From positions 4,960,001-5,024,000 of the forward strand of contig NC_057318.1 of the NCBI RefSeq assembly GCF_000687475.1: DNA of 64,000 nt, in the 5' to 3' direction. The stretch is from Ustilaginoidea virens (taxonomy: Eukaryota; Ascomycota; Sordariomycetes; Hypocreales; Clavicipitaceae). Below are positions 1 through 10,561 of this stretch, piece by piece. Made by a program: the position numbers and the translations under genes. The notes beneath the pieces are model-generated. The model was not told the origin of the DNA, ran no database searches, and saw nothing but the letters and a program-made list of their open reading frames with translations. Numbering within the stretch: position 1 is the first letter of the stretch; each line of letters starts with the position of its first letter.

Positions 1-643
1 CCGCAGTCGCGTAATCTCCATCATGGCTGATGGATATCAAAGCACTGACATCCTCCCCCTCACCATTTGCGGCTCTAATCCTCGCCACGGGCGGACCACT
101 CCCCAACCGTTGGGCCTTGCCCATCCGTCTCTCAATCACGACGTCGTGGAACGACAGCTGTCTGTGGGGATGAGCCTTGATAGCCGCCTCTTTTGCCGCA
201 AATCTATTAAAGCGCAGCAACCACCACGAAAATAAAAGAGTGCGAAAGAAAGGTTTGTACCATCAGCTCATACGACCAAAGACACAAAAAAAAAAAAGGG
301 CAAAAAGAAAGGTAGGAGAAAAAGAGAGACCGTTGGGATCATTCTTTCCGTAGGCTTAGGCCCGAGGCATCAAGACTCACCTCCCCGCCAGAAAAGCAGC
401 CGTCTCCCATGGCGGCGTTTCTCCGCCTCGGCCGCCTATCTGCGCATCTTTGGCCAGGATTGTGCCTGGGCTGGGGTCGAGACGCGCCTTGTGGCTCTCA
501 AGTTCCTCGGGGGCCAAGATGCGATTGATGAAGCGCGTTCGTCGTGGGCTGTCGAGAATTCGGCGGACGCGCGAGATCTGACAAATGTCGGTGCCGACAT
601 TTAACGGGAATGGAAAGGCGCGCAAGGGCAAGGGCGGTTTCAT
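1..643 (-). CDS. PPT2: Mitochondrial holo-[acyl-carrier-protein] synthase (4'-phosphopantetheinyl transferase), 3' end cut by window edge
   Basis: Transfers the 4'-phosphopantetheine arm of CoA to a serine of acyl carrier protein. The AcpS/Ppt2 type in fungi activates the mitochondrial ACP. Exon 1 runs 643-381 and exon 2 runs 203-1, open at the window edge. The intron at 380-204 has a GTGAGT donor and a TAG acceptor, and joining it rebuilds the family block LAGRFAAKEAAIKAH. Seen motifs: GTDICQISRV near residue 17, which holds the metal-binding Asp, and FAAKEAAIKA, which holds the conserved Glu-Lys pair. Further on is SISHDGDYATA, typical of the C-terminal part. About 155 residues are visible of an expected 170-220. 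The start at 643 is the first Met before the AcpS core. Family assignment is firm; the mitochondrial location is inferred from fungal homologues. Confidence 0.85.
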
Positions 644-1993
644 TTGAGCGTCAATGCCTTTTGCGTGAGAAGCAGGCTCGACGCTAAGTTGGTGAAGGGG
701 AGTTGATGGATGATTCCAGTCTGATTGCCGGGTGCTGCTTGGTGCTCCTACAGTGGCTACAGTGGCTACAGTGGCTACAGTGCGTGAGCTGTGAGCTAGG
801 CCCTTGTGGTCGGCAGGTCTTATCGATAGCCGAGATGTGGAATTACGTCACATGGTGCACGCACAACACTTGCACTGCGAAATTGTTGTCATCCTACGGA
901 GTACAGGTACCGAATACGGCACGGACCCAGGATACCTAGGTACATATATCGCTACTTTAGGTTAATTAGTACGGACTTATTAGCTTATTAGACTAGCATG
1001 ACGGAGAAATGTCAATCGCGTCGTCACGTCAGTCAGCCATCAGCGGGGGTTGGGGAGACATTTCCTCATCCGAAACCCGAGCCGTTTGCCAAGTAAAGCG
1101 CAGACGGAGCACCAGGGGTGCCCATGTCTATTTTTGCTTCCTGGCATTACATGGTGCTTGGGAGCCTCGGGCCTGGACCTGGACATGGACACACTGCACA
1201 GCCGTCCGTCGTCACCGCGTTTCGGCCGGCAGAGGCTCGGCTTTCCATGCCCGTGAACAGGTCCGGACATCTTGGGTCTCCCACAGAACCAACAGGAATC
1301 ATCCGCCACGAAAAAGAAGGAGAAGAATCAGAAACACACGCGATCCCAAGGCGCCTCGCCTCAGCGTGCAACCCGAGGGTTTCTCTCGTCGGCGCGGCGT
1401 CGCCTCGAAAAAAAAAAAAAGGCCGAAAATGACAGCTGGACAGAGAGATTTTGCGATTGGCTCCACAGGCTACAAGGTTGGTGAAACAGTGGGTGTGGTT
1501 CGTCAGGGCTGACGTGACACACAAGTCCCAGTGTCCCGCAACAAGGAGCAGCTTGCATGTGACGATACGTCCCGACTACTCCGTACTCCGTGCGCGGTAC
1601 GCGGTACCCCCAACCCAGGAATGAAGAATGGCATTCGGGACGCATCATCTTTCTCCTTTTCAAAACTCCCACCCTTCCGATCCTTGTCGAACCCGCAGCA
1701 TCATGCCATGCTGCCCAGGGCTTCGTCGTTCCCCAGAAGCGTCAATGGCTTGTTTCTCTGTCGATACTGTCGTCCTTGGCAACCTCTTTCCCGTCAACTA
1801 ACCCCGGCCTAATCTTCCGTCCCGCTTGGCTCCCGCCCTGCTTCGCCAAGAACTGTTGGGCTTGCAGTCTGCAGTCGGTCACATCAGTCAGTCAGTCCAG
1901 CCGCCCCGTCAATGTCCACGAGTGTTCCTCGGACGGCCAGACTCAACCAACTTGCCCTCTTGCCCTCTTGCCCTCCGCTCGCGAACCGCCAAC
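644..1993. other. Intergenic region between divergent PPT2 and SEC59
   Basis: About 1.35 kb with no convincing gene. Several open frames overlap on both strands, but none shows a family motif or typical codon bias. It holds a short tandem repeat near 750 and A-rich stretches around 1410, and presumably contains both promoters. Confidence 0.6.
748..782. repeat. 9-bp tandem repeat, about four copies
   Basis: The unit CTACAGTGG is repeated about four times, the last copy partial. It lies upstream of the PPT2 start codon in non-coding DNA. Confidence 0.9.
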
Positions 1994-3420
1994 ATGGAGC
2001 CGCGGCCGTCTCCTGGCCCAGACGAGCAGGATGCGCTGCGTGCGATGAGCCGAACCCCCCATCCCTATCACCACCCGAGCTCAGAGTTGCCGCATGCCGC
2101 CGAGCGCTTCAACACGGATGCCCACGCCCCGGCGTCCCTGCATGTCGATTTCCAAGCCCGCCAGCAACGCACCAGCGCCCACTCGTCCCCAACCGCCTTC
2201 CCGTCTTTTCTCAAGGACTCGGCTCCATGCAGCGACAGCGGCACAGAAGCCGACGACGAACACTTCCTCAAGGGCCTTCCCGCACCCAAAGCCAGGCTGC
2301 ACAAGGGCCTCAGGGACGGCAATGAACCCATATCCAGCCCCACGACTCCCCTGCCTTCGCCAGCCATCCTCGACCATGAACAGATCCGGGCCATGTCGGA
2401 CAAGCTGTCTTCAAGGCACGTCCCGGCCAGGAAGCGCGGCTTTGAGCTCCTGCGGCGGAATAGGATTCTGGTGCGACGAGCAACCGAGGCAGGCATCGTG
2501 GTTTCCCTAGGATACGTCGTGGTAACGAGCCCTCACGTTTCCCCCTTGTTCCGCGTCTGGCGCAAAGGTACGAGCACCCCCCCTGTGGTCCCCAGCGTGA
2601 ATCCAGTCGCCTCCTAACATGCATGCCGTGTGCAGACTTTGAATTCCTGGCCTTGCTATACGCCGCTCTCCTGCTTCTTTACCCGTTGCGCCTCTTGGCT
2701 TGGTCCTGGCGAAACACAACTACTTGGGCGTGGCCTCCCTTGCGAATCCCCTCCCACTTTGACCCGGCTCCCTTGTTTTATCCGGCTTCCATAACGATCC
2801 TCGTTTCCCTTTTGGTCGCGCAAAACAATCCAGGTGCCATTCTTCCCAACATCATCCTGGGCATCAGCTCCATCCCGCAAGCTCTCATACCCGTGGTTGA
2901 CCTTTCTGCATCATACGACTTGCTGCATTGGCTGCTGTCCTGCCTGCCCCTTGTTTGGGGCTCCTGGAAACTGGACCCATCCCGACACCATCCGACCTAC
3001 CATTTCCTGTCAGGAGAGGCACTTGTGCTGCTGTATCCTGTTCACCAGACACTGTGTATTGTGCTGCACCATCTCACCACAACCAGCCTGTTGACCGCCG
3101 AGCTTCAGCTACTGTCTATTGCGCTGATCAATGTCCTCGTGTTGTCCGCATCTCCCCAGGCCAAGATCCTCAAGGGTCTTCTCTGGGGCGGTGGTCTGGC
3201 GGTGCTTGTCCTGTGCGGGCCAGCCATCCGACGGGGCATAGCGCTGGCGCGAGTTCCCAAGTGGAGGTTTCAAAGACCTGTCGGCTCCCAGAAATCCAGG
3301 CTTTGGAAGGATATCCGCAAAATGTTTTCGTTGCATCGCATAAAAAACGAAATGGCAAGAGGGGCCCTGGGCGGCAGCAGCAGCAGCAGCAGCGCCGCCG
3401 CCGCCGCCGCCGCCGCCGCC

Positions 3421-3460
<40 letters not shown>

Positions 3461-4884
3461 TCAACAACGCCGCCACCACCACCACCACCTCCACCACCAC
3501 CACGACTACTTTTGATGACTCTCTCTATTACACAGCCTCGTCATCGGTCGACGAGGAGGATGATGTCCTCATATTCAGAGGCCCATGGAGGGTTCAAACC
3601 CTAGGCTCAACTGCTGCCAACGCGAAGCCTAGAAAGCAATTTGTCACCGCATCCGCCGCAACACAGCCCCTGGGACTGTTGAACGGCACTTCCAGACGAC
3701 ACACCTTGTCACATTTTGACCTATCTGGCAGGAAGCATGCGCCGTCACACACACCATCTGGAAGAAGGAAGCGAGCTGCGTCTCTATCCATGCGACCCTA
3801 CGTCCGATTGACGCAGGGCCAAGCAACCGTGAGAAAATGGGTATACGCTGCGTACGTTTACGTCTGCATCGTGGGCATCGTCTTTGCCGGGGTGCGTACG
3901 TATGTTCAGCTGTATGCTCTCGACGGGCAGGAGCCAATCGGCTGGGCCCTTGGCTACCTCTTGGGGGACCTGCCGTGGTTCCGCTTCCAAATCGTGAGCG
4001 CCAACCTCGAACGATGGATCTGCCTCCCAGCTCGTGCTGCACAAGCTGCAGGTAAGCATTGCCATCTCGGCTGGGTCCAGCACCTGAGAGGTGACGACTT
4101 TGGGGAGGCGAATACCCGACTGATCCTCAGCGCCTACTGGCTGACGATCCTCGTCTTTGGCCTTGTTGTCGTGTTCCAACTGAAGCAGACTTATGAGGTC
4201 GACACGAGACGCAAGGTGTTCCATTTCATGATGGTGGGAATGTTTCTCCCCGCCACGTACGTTGATCCAACGTATGCGGGCTTGGCGCTGTCGCTGATCC
4301 TCGCGATTTTCCTGATACTGGATCTTCTCCGGGCCAGTCAGCTACCTCCGTTATCGAAACCCATCGCTTCCTTTCTCGCGCCGTACGTGGACGGGAGAGA
4401 CTTTCGCGGGCCCGTCGTCATCTCGCACATCTTTTTGCTCATCGGATGCGCCATCCCCCTCTGGCTTGCCCTTGCCTCCCTGTCTCGCACGGGATCGGGC
4501 TGCCTCGCTGGCTGGGAAGTGCCGACAAGAGACGTGAGCATGGTGTCTGGCGTTGTCTGCGTCGGGTTGGGCGACGCTGCGGCTTCGCTCATCGGTCGGC
4601 GATACGGCCGCCACAAATGGCTATGGGGCGGCGGCAAGAGTCTGGAAGGAAGCTTGGCCTTTGCCGCGGCTGTCTTTGCGGGCCTGGCCGCCGCCGGGAC
4701 GTGGCTTCGAGTCGGCGGATGGCCCACGAGCAACGGACCAGCCATGAGCATCTTGTCCAGCGCCAGGAACGCAGGGATTTGCGCCTCGATGGCGAGTCTT
4801 ACGGAGGCTGTGCTGACGGGGGGCAATGACAATGTGATTGTGCCCGTCATGTTGTGGACCTGTGTCAAAAGCCTTGGTATATAG
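1994..4884 (+). CDS. SEC59: Dolichol kinase (SEC59 family)
   Basis: CTP-dependent phosphorylation of dolichol in the ER membrane. This supplies dolichyl phosphate for N-glycosylation, O-mannosylation and GPI anchors. Exons are 1994-2567 and 2636-4884. The intron has a GGTACG donor, a CTAAC branch-like site near 2612 and a TGCAG acceptor, and joins RVWRK to DFEFLALL without a frame break. The predicted protein is 940 residues, much longer than the yeast enzyme (about 520), because of an N-terminal Ser/Pro-rich region and a low-complexity loop. Many hydrophobic segments are visible. The family's C-terminal CTP-binding region is recognisable: GLGDAAASLIGRRYGRHKW followed by the Gly-Lys-Ser-Leu-Glu-Gly motif. 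The loop between membrane segments carries runs of Ser, Ala, Asn and Thr. The start at 1994 is the first Met in frame with the conserved exon. Confidence 0.9.
3376..3510 (+). repeat. Consecutive triplet repeats inside SEC59
   Basis: Four adjoining trinucleotide tracts, AGC, GCC, AAC and ACC, follow one another and encode runs of Ser, Ala, Asn and Thr in a loop of the dolichol kinase. They stay in frame, so length changes would keep the protein readable. Confidence 0.95.
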
Positions 4885-5251
4885 CAACATGGTGACATGA
4901 CTGGACGAAAACGCGACTTGGAGACATGAAGCTGATTCAAAAAGAGGAAAACCGGGGAGGAGAAAAAAAAAGGAAGGGGGGGGGGGGGGGGCCAGCCCTC
5001 ATGATGCTGATATAAAAGAAGCCCTATATGCGTGACGCATATTTACCTAATACATCATCATGCTTTATGACTATATATGTATTCGCGCTGCATCATGCTT
5101 TTGAAGCGCACGAAAGATGTTGTGCACCACCTTGAGGGATGAGTCCCAGCCGGAACTGTTACAACCCGACAAAATGCTCTTGAACCTGTCCTTGACTCTC
5201 GACAGATAAACCGCTTCTCTTTCTTTCCATCAGCCAGTACATGATGGATCA
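4885..5251. other. Convergent 3' intergenic region SEC59/ORC2
   Basis: No gene seen. It contains a G homopolymer of about 17 bases at 4976-4992, preceded by an A-rich stretch. The rest is AT-rich and fits 3' untranslated regions of the two converging genes. Confidence 0.7.
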
Positions 5252-7142
5252 TCATGACATCAAGTCTTCCAATATAGCCTCTAACTCATCCTTTGGGAAA
5301 GGAACGCTTAGCAATTCCGTGCCGAGAGCGTCCTTGCGACTGGTAATCATTTGATGATCGTGGAACCTAGCACGCATGATTAGCGTTGGGCAACTCGACA
5401 AGGGCAGCTCGACAAGGGCAACTCGACAAGAGGGCCCCCCCCCTCCAAGAGGGGAGAGAGAAAAGACGGCAAGAAGCAACGTACTCCTTGAGCAACGTCC
5501 GAAACGCCATCTCCGAACTGCAGATAAACTCCTCAACAGCCTTGTTGTACACCATCCGGTACTCGACCCCCGCGGGCTCGTCGTCCAGCCTCCCTTCCTC
5601 CTCCATGGCGACAAGCACCTCGCCGACCAGCAGACGAAAGAGATTCTTGGCATTCTCGGGCAAGCTCTTGAGGACAAAGGCGACGCCCTCTCGGCCGCTG
5701 ACGCGGCGCGCCGCGCGGCCCAGCAGCTCGTGCACGTCGTCCACGACGTCGAGCTCGACGGCAAACGGCGCAAAGGTGGTGCAGTCGTGGAAGACAAAGT
5801 CGAACGCGGAGCGGAGGGCAATGTCCCACAGCAGCGGGAAGTCGGGCGTGTCGGCGGAGCAGACGAAGCTGACCTGCGGGTGGGCGGCGAGGCGCGCCAG
5901 CACGCCCTGGGCGGCCGGCTTGCGCAGCGCCGCGGCGTCGACGGAGCTGACCAGGAGGGCGAGCCGGACGTCCGTCGCGGCCAGCTGGGCCAGGATGCTC
6001 GACACCATGGCGGCGGGCGTGGACGTCGGCAGCCTGTGGTGGTGGTGGGAGGAGCCGGGGCCGGGGCCGGGGCCGGGGCCGGCGGCGATGGCGGCGCCCA
6101 CGCAGGCCAGCACGTCGCGCAGGGCGAGGGCGCGCGCGTAGCCGTTGACGGCGACGATGCGGAGCTTGTCGCGGCGGGCGCAGCGGGCCGCGTGCAGGTG
6201 CAGGTGGTGCGCGAAGCGGCGCAGCAGGGCGCGCTTGGAGCCGAAGCCGTACAGGCAGACGCTGTAGCCCTGGGACAGCTCAAACGCCCACTGGGGGAAG
6301 AGCTCGGCGTGCAGGTTCTCGAGGTGGGCGACGTCGGCGGCGTGGGGGTCCTCGTGCTGCTGCCCGCCCGCGAGGGCAAAGTACTCGTCGTGCGTGAGGA
6401 GGGCCAGCGAGGCGAGCGTGCGGTCCGACGTCGTGGGCTTGCCGGGCTTGTTGTGCGCAAAGTAGAGCTCGTGGGGGGGGAGGTCGCGCGGCGGCGTGGG
6501 CGACGTCGCTCTTTTTGCTCTCGCTGCCGGTGATGATGCCGATGCCGATGCCGACGCTGACGCTTCTGCTCGCTGGCCTGCTGCCCCTGCTCCGGAGGAA
6601 GGAGTGGCGGCCTCTGCGCGGCTGCTTGGGTCCGCGGGCCGGCCGTCGTCCGCCGAGTCTTGGGCGTCGCTGTCCTCGTAAATCTGCCTGATGAGCGTGT
6701 CGTTGGAGTAGTCGCCGTCGCCGTCGCCGTCGTCGTCGTCGTCGTCGTCGGCGCGGCTGCCCACCGCACGCTCAATCAGGGCCCTGGCGCTCTTTCTGCG
6801 GGCCGACTGGTCTGCGGCTCGCCTGCTGGGCGTGGCTGCCTCGGCTTGCGGGTTCTTGACGGGGGTCGCGAATATCGACTTTGCGGGCGGTTTGACGGGC
6901 GTTCTCGTGCCGGTCTTCCCGCTCTTGCGAGGCGTGGCCTCGGGCGCGTCGGGGGACGCCTCGGCGGCGGCGAGGTCCCCAGCCGAGGGGCTGCGCCGTC
7001 GTCGTCGCTTGCTGGGCGTGGGCGTGGGCGTGGGCGTGGGCGTGGTTTCGGGATCAGCGCCGGCATTGACGGATCGCTTTCGCAGCGAGCGGGGTTCCGT
7101 GACTTGGCGAGAGCTGCCCGGGGCAGAAGCTTGCGCCGGCAT
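5252..7142 (-). CDS. ORC2: Origin recognition complex subunit 2
   Basis: ORC2 is one of the six subunits that mark replication origins and load the MCM helicase. Exons are 7142-5485 and 5366-5252. The 118-bp intron has a GTACGT donor and a CTAG acceptor, and joins RTLLKE to FHDHQM, a conserved ORC2 C-terminal stretch, ending in ELEAILEDLMS. The predicted protein is 590 residues, usual for filamentous fungi. The first 240 residues are a disordered, basic and Pro/Ser/Ala-rich tail. It includes a TPTPTPTP run followed by KRRRRR (a likely nuclear signal) and an acidic Asp/Gly tract. The AAA-like core begins around residue 270 and contains CLYGFGSKRALL and, later, ADTPDFPLLWD. Met at 7142 was chosen because frame continuity upstream crosses a poly-T tract that looks non-coding. 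Confidence 0.92.
7013..7044 (-). repeat. GGGCGT hexamer repeat in ORC2
   Basis: About five copies of a GTGGGC/GGGCGT hexamer. On the coding (minus) strand they give the TPTPTPTP run in the disordered N-terminal tail. Confidence 0.85.
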
Positions 7143-7537
7143 GGCGTTGACGCGATTTGCGTGAGGTTTCTTTTTTTTTTTTTCTTTTTTTTTTGTCGAA
7201 TAATTTTTTTGATGTTTTTTTTTCATGCATGGTGATGATGCTTCATCGAGCTTTCTTTGGTGTTGCAGCGCGCCTCGACGGCCGGGGGTGGCTTGGCGGT
7301 GTGTGGCTTGGCGGTGTGTGGCTTGGCGGTGTGGGGCTTGGCGGTGGGTCCGAACCTGTTGGCGGTCCTTGTCTGTTGGTGGGTGTCTGGTTGCATGTGG
7401 TCCTGCGGGCGTGCCGATATCAGCCGGGCCCCGCCACGTCGAGCCCCAGAACCTCCGAGCTGGCTGCTGGCACTGGACAGCTCGTTGAGGTGACAACATA
7501 CTTCTCTGCTAGATGGGTTCGTGCGTGAAACCCCAAG
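7143..7537. promoter_or_regulatory. Divergent promoter region ORC2/GEP4
   Basis: The 395 bp between two start codons pointing away from each other. It holds long T-rich tracts at 7170-7224 (A-rich on the ORC2 sense strand, just 5' of its start codon) and a 15-bp tandem repeat. Which sequence drives which gene cannot be read directly. Confidence 0.55.
7290..7349. repeat. 15-bp tandem repeat, four copies
   Basis: The unit GGCTTGGCGGTGTGT is repeated four times, with small changes in the last copies. It lies in the shared ORC2/GEP4 upstream region. Confidence 0.9.
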
Positions 7538-8360
7538 ATGGCATGGAATCTGAATCTCTCGGCAACCCTCAACGCCACCAAGCTCTTCTTCAAGCCCGGC
7601 ATATGCCTGCCCCATTGCACGGTGCCCACGTTCAACGACCTGCCCATCCCGCTCGACAAGGGCCTGCACCAGCTCGGCCGCCAATCCGACATCCGGGCCG
7701 TCGTTCTCGACAAGGACGACTGCTTCGCCTACCCTGACGCGAAGCACGTCCACGAGCCATACAAGGTGAGCTCCGGGCTTGATGCCGTGCCGTCCTGTCC
7801 GTCTTGCACCCCGTGCCCCCCTGCTCCTGACTTGTGCCGCCGCCCTGGACAGACCCAGCTTACCATACCCGTTGCTTTCTGCCAGAGCCACTTCCAAGAC
7901 CTGAGGCGGGCATATCCGGGGCGAAGGCTGCTGGTGGTGTCCAACACCGCCGGCGCGGCCGGCTGGGACCCCGACCGGAAGCAAGCCGCCGAGGTGGAAA
8001 AGAACACCGGGGTCCACGTGCTGCCTCACTCGGCCAAGAAGCCGGGCTGCGGTGCGGAGATCATGGCCTACTTCCGACAGCACCCCGAGACCGGGGTGAC
8101 GGACCCGTCGCACGTCGCCGTCGTCGGGGACAGGCTGACGACCGATATGATGCTGGCCAACATGATGGGCGGCTGGGGCTTCTGGATCAGCGAGGGCGTT
8201 GTGCCGAGGCAGCAGAAGAGCGTGGTAGGTTTGCCTCCCCCTGTCCGCCTGATGGAGCCGGCACTCGCTCACGCCTCCTGTTTCGCAGTTTTCGAGGATG
8301 GAGCGCAACTTGGCCCAGTTCCTCGTGTCACGGGGGGTCCGGCCGCCTTTGCCGCGATGA
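7538..8360 (+). CDS. GEP4: Mitochondrial phosphatidylglycerophosphatase (GEP4 family)
   Basis: Dephosphorylates phosphatidylglycerophosphate to phosphatidylglycerol at the mitochondrial inner membrane, a step to cardiolipin. Exons are 7538-7765, 7886-8224 and 8289-8360, giving 212 residues, normal for the family. The HAD-type nucleophile motif LDKDDCFA lies near residue 58. Downstream are VVSNTAGA, HSAKKPGCG (the conserved Lys) and VVGDRLTTDMMLAN (the terminal acidic motif). The last exon gives FSRMERNLAQFLVSRGVRP, matching GEP4 C-termini and confirming the second intron (GTAGGT to CGCAG). Intron 1 is exactly 120 bp and carries no in-frame stop, so unspliced RNA would still be readable. The acceptor at 7885 was preferred because it gives YKSHFQDLRRAYPG, the family spacing. 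Confidence 0.9.
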
Positions 8361-9043
8361 CCCGCTGCGCCTGCCGACTGCCCCTAGAAAGCCAGTCGGG
8401 GGCAAAGACTACATGTTGGCGGCCGGTTCTGTCAGTCTGACCGCAAGGGTCCGACAGAATAACAAGCGCCGAAAAGGGCTGGGGGCTCGAGGGACAAATG
8501 GCTGTTTGCAGTCTCGCGCCGGCGCTGTACTCGGCATTGTCGAGATGCCCTTCTTCTTCGGTTCGAGGCGTTTCCACCGCGACGGAGCGTGGGCACATGC
8601 ACGAGAAACGTGTATACTGCGATGCTGAAGGCCAATCCCCGACAAAGCTTGGATCATGACTGTGCTGTACGAGTAGGATACGGGCGTGAACCGTCAGAAA
8701 GGGAAGCATCGCATGGCATGTGGCAAAAGCATGCCTGAGCTTCTCGGTCCAAGAGATGTTTCCACCAGGTCAATAGCAACGAGAGGGGGTCATGAAGTAA
8801 AACCCCCTGTTCCTTGCGTACATGCTTTGCTTTTTGGCGTTTTGGCGTTGTGAGTTTCGCTTTCTAGCTCATGTTTGCCTCGAACAGCGCTTTGGTAGTT
8901 GCTGCATATGTACGTACGTAGCACAGCCAGAGGGGGGGCTACGATTATTGACCCGTAATGATACTGTTACATCAGGAACCCCCCCCCCCCTCCCTCTCGC
9001 AGCAAAGCGATCTTCGAGGCAAACATTGAAAAACGCCCATTGG

Positions 9044-9111
<68 letters not shown>

Positions 9112-9328
9112 AAAAAACCTTGGCGAATCTGTCGTTCTGCACGATGCAATGCGAGAAAGATGCTGATGCTTGTCGCTGAGACAGTGAGGAGGGGCCCAGA
9201 CCCGTCCGTCATCGGCAGGCGGTGAGTGTGGCAGAAATATTCCTGGCCGGCTGCACCCTTTACGTCTCGACCTCGACCTCCCAAGAACCGTGTACAGCGT
9301 CGCCTCTCACCACGACACAAAACCAGCA
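8361..9328. other. Intergenic region GEP4-TIM22
   Basis: No gene supported. It includes the 3' region of GEP4, a C-run near 8980, a very long A homopolymer at 9044-9109 and the TIM22 upstream region. Confidence 0.65.
9044..9109 (+). repeat. Poly-A tract of 66 bases
   Basis: Uninterrupted run of 66 adenines in the TIM22 upstream region. Its length may be affected by replication or polymerase slippage in the assembly. Confidence 0.95.
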
Positions 9329-10035
9329 ATGAGTCTCCCCCCCGGCCCTCCCAGCGGCGACGCCAAGCCGTCCCTCGGCGCAAGCCAGGATCCAGGAGTC
9401 AAAGCCGTACGCAGTCCAGCCCTCACCTCTCCTTCCCGTGAAGAGCAGACGAAACCCCTAACAAAAGCCTAGGTGCAAGCTGCGATGGAGTCCTGTCTCG
9501 GCAAGTCCATCATGTCCGGAGTAATGGGTTTCGGCATGGGCGGCCTGTTTGGCATGTTCATGGCCTCGGTACGTTTGACCCGTCGCGTCTCAAAATGAAG
9601 GAAGAGAGAAAGAAAGAAAGAAAGAAAAAAGAGACAGACACACAGAGATGGAGAAAGCCCCCGGACTGACGTGTCCCTCCTCAGATGTCTTACGACACCC
9701 CCTTCGGCAGCCCAGTCACCAACAGCGCCGGCCAAAACATGTCGTCGCTCCCCCTCCGCCAGCAGCTCAAGGTCGGGTTCAAAGACATGGGCACGCGCTC
9801 GTTCTCCATGGCCAAGAACTTTGGCAAGGTCGGCGCCCTCTTCTCCGGCATCGAGTGCGGCATCGAGGGCTTGCGCGCCAGGAACGACTTGGCCAACGGC
9901 GTCGCGGCGGGCTGCGTGACGGGCGCGATCCTGGCCAAGAATGCTGGGCCGCAGGCCATGGCTGGCGGGTGCGTGGCCTTTGCGGCCTTTAGCGCCGCCA
10001 TTGAGGCGTACATGAGGCAGCCCAAGGAGGAGTAA
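9329..10035 (+). CDS. TIM22: Mitochondrial inner membrane translocase subunit TIM22
   Basis: Core channel of the carrier translocase, which inserts multi-span carriers into the mitochondrial inner membrane. Exons are 9329-9406, 9473-9568 and 9685-10035, 174 residues in all. Introns use GTACGC/CCTAG and GTACGT/CTCAG. The joined protein contains [20 protein letters not shown], then [14 protein letters not shown] and SYDTPFG, all hallmarks of TIM22. Later come [20 protein letters not shown] and [17 protein letters not shown], the glycine-rich helices of the Tim17/22/23 fold. Cys residues at the TIM22-specific positions are present (ESCLG and ECGIEG). Intron 2 holds a GA-rich stretch (AAAG repeats). 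Start at 9329 is the first in-frame Met before the short hydrophilic N-terminus. Confidence 0.93.
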
Positions 10036-10561
10036 AAGCGAACTCGAGCATGCCTGCATACGATGTAAGAGCTGGGTGGACGAGAAGAAGACTAGACGAG
10101 GCTGATTTTGACCTTTGCGTTTCTGTTGTTGTCGTTGTTTTGGCGTTGAGGTTTGGTTTTTCTGCCGTTTGACACGGGCAAAGTACAGGGGCGTTATTGG
10201 AAAGAGGTTTCTTTTTTTTCTCTTCTTATCCCCGCTCTCTGATTGAGGTCATGATGAAGCTGGCTGGACGCCAGATGGCCGGCACTTGTATAGAAACCCT
10301 GCGAGACGCGCGCAAAGGGCAGCTGATGGAAAGTCTTACAACTGATTCAGGTTCAGGTGCTTGGAGTTGACCCAAAAAGCCTCTGTGGACACCCGTGCTC
10401 ATAAAGTTTGCTCATTTCATTCTGTTGCACGCCTCATTCGTGCATCAGGTCTCGTCTTGTCGAAGCCACTGCTGTTCAGACTCGCGCACTTTTAGATCAG
10501 CCTCGTCCTCCATGAGACTCCTCTTCTCCCTCCCGCTACGACGTGTTATGTGTGCCCCGTT
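10036..10561. other. Convergent 3' region TIM22/GH16
   Basis: No gene seen. T-rich stretches occur near 10200-10220. It probably contains the two 3' untranslated regions. Confidence 0.6.

Noticed and set aside
1..643. A secondary-metabolite (polyketide/NRPS) cluster indicated by the phosphopantetheinyl transferase
   Set aside because: The sequence is of the short AcpS type, and no synthase, tailoring or transporter genes lie nearby.
1009..1512. Overlapping open frames on both strands upstream of SEC59
   Set aside because: Low-complexity, Arg- and Ser-rich translations with no recognisable domain and no splice continuity.
5376..6533. A 385-residue plus-strand open frame opposite ORC2
   Set aside because: It is a shadow of the GC-rich ORC2 coding strand; no family motifs, and it would overlap a conserved gene completely.
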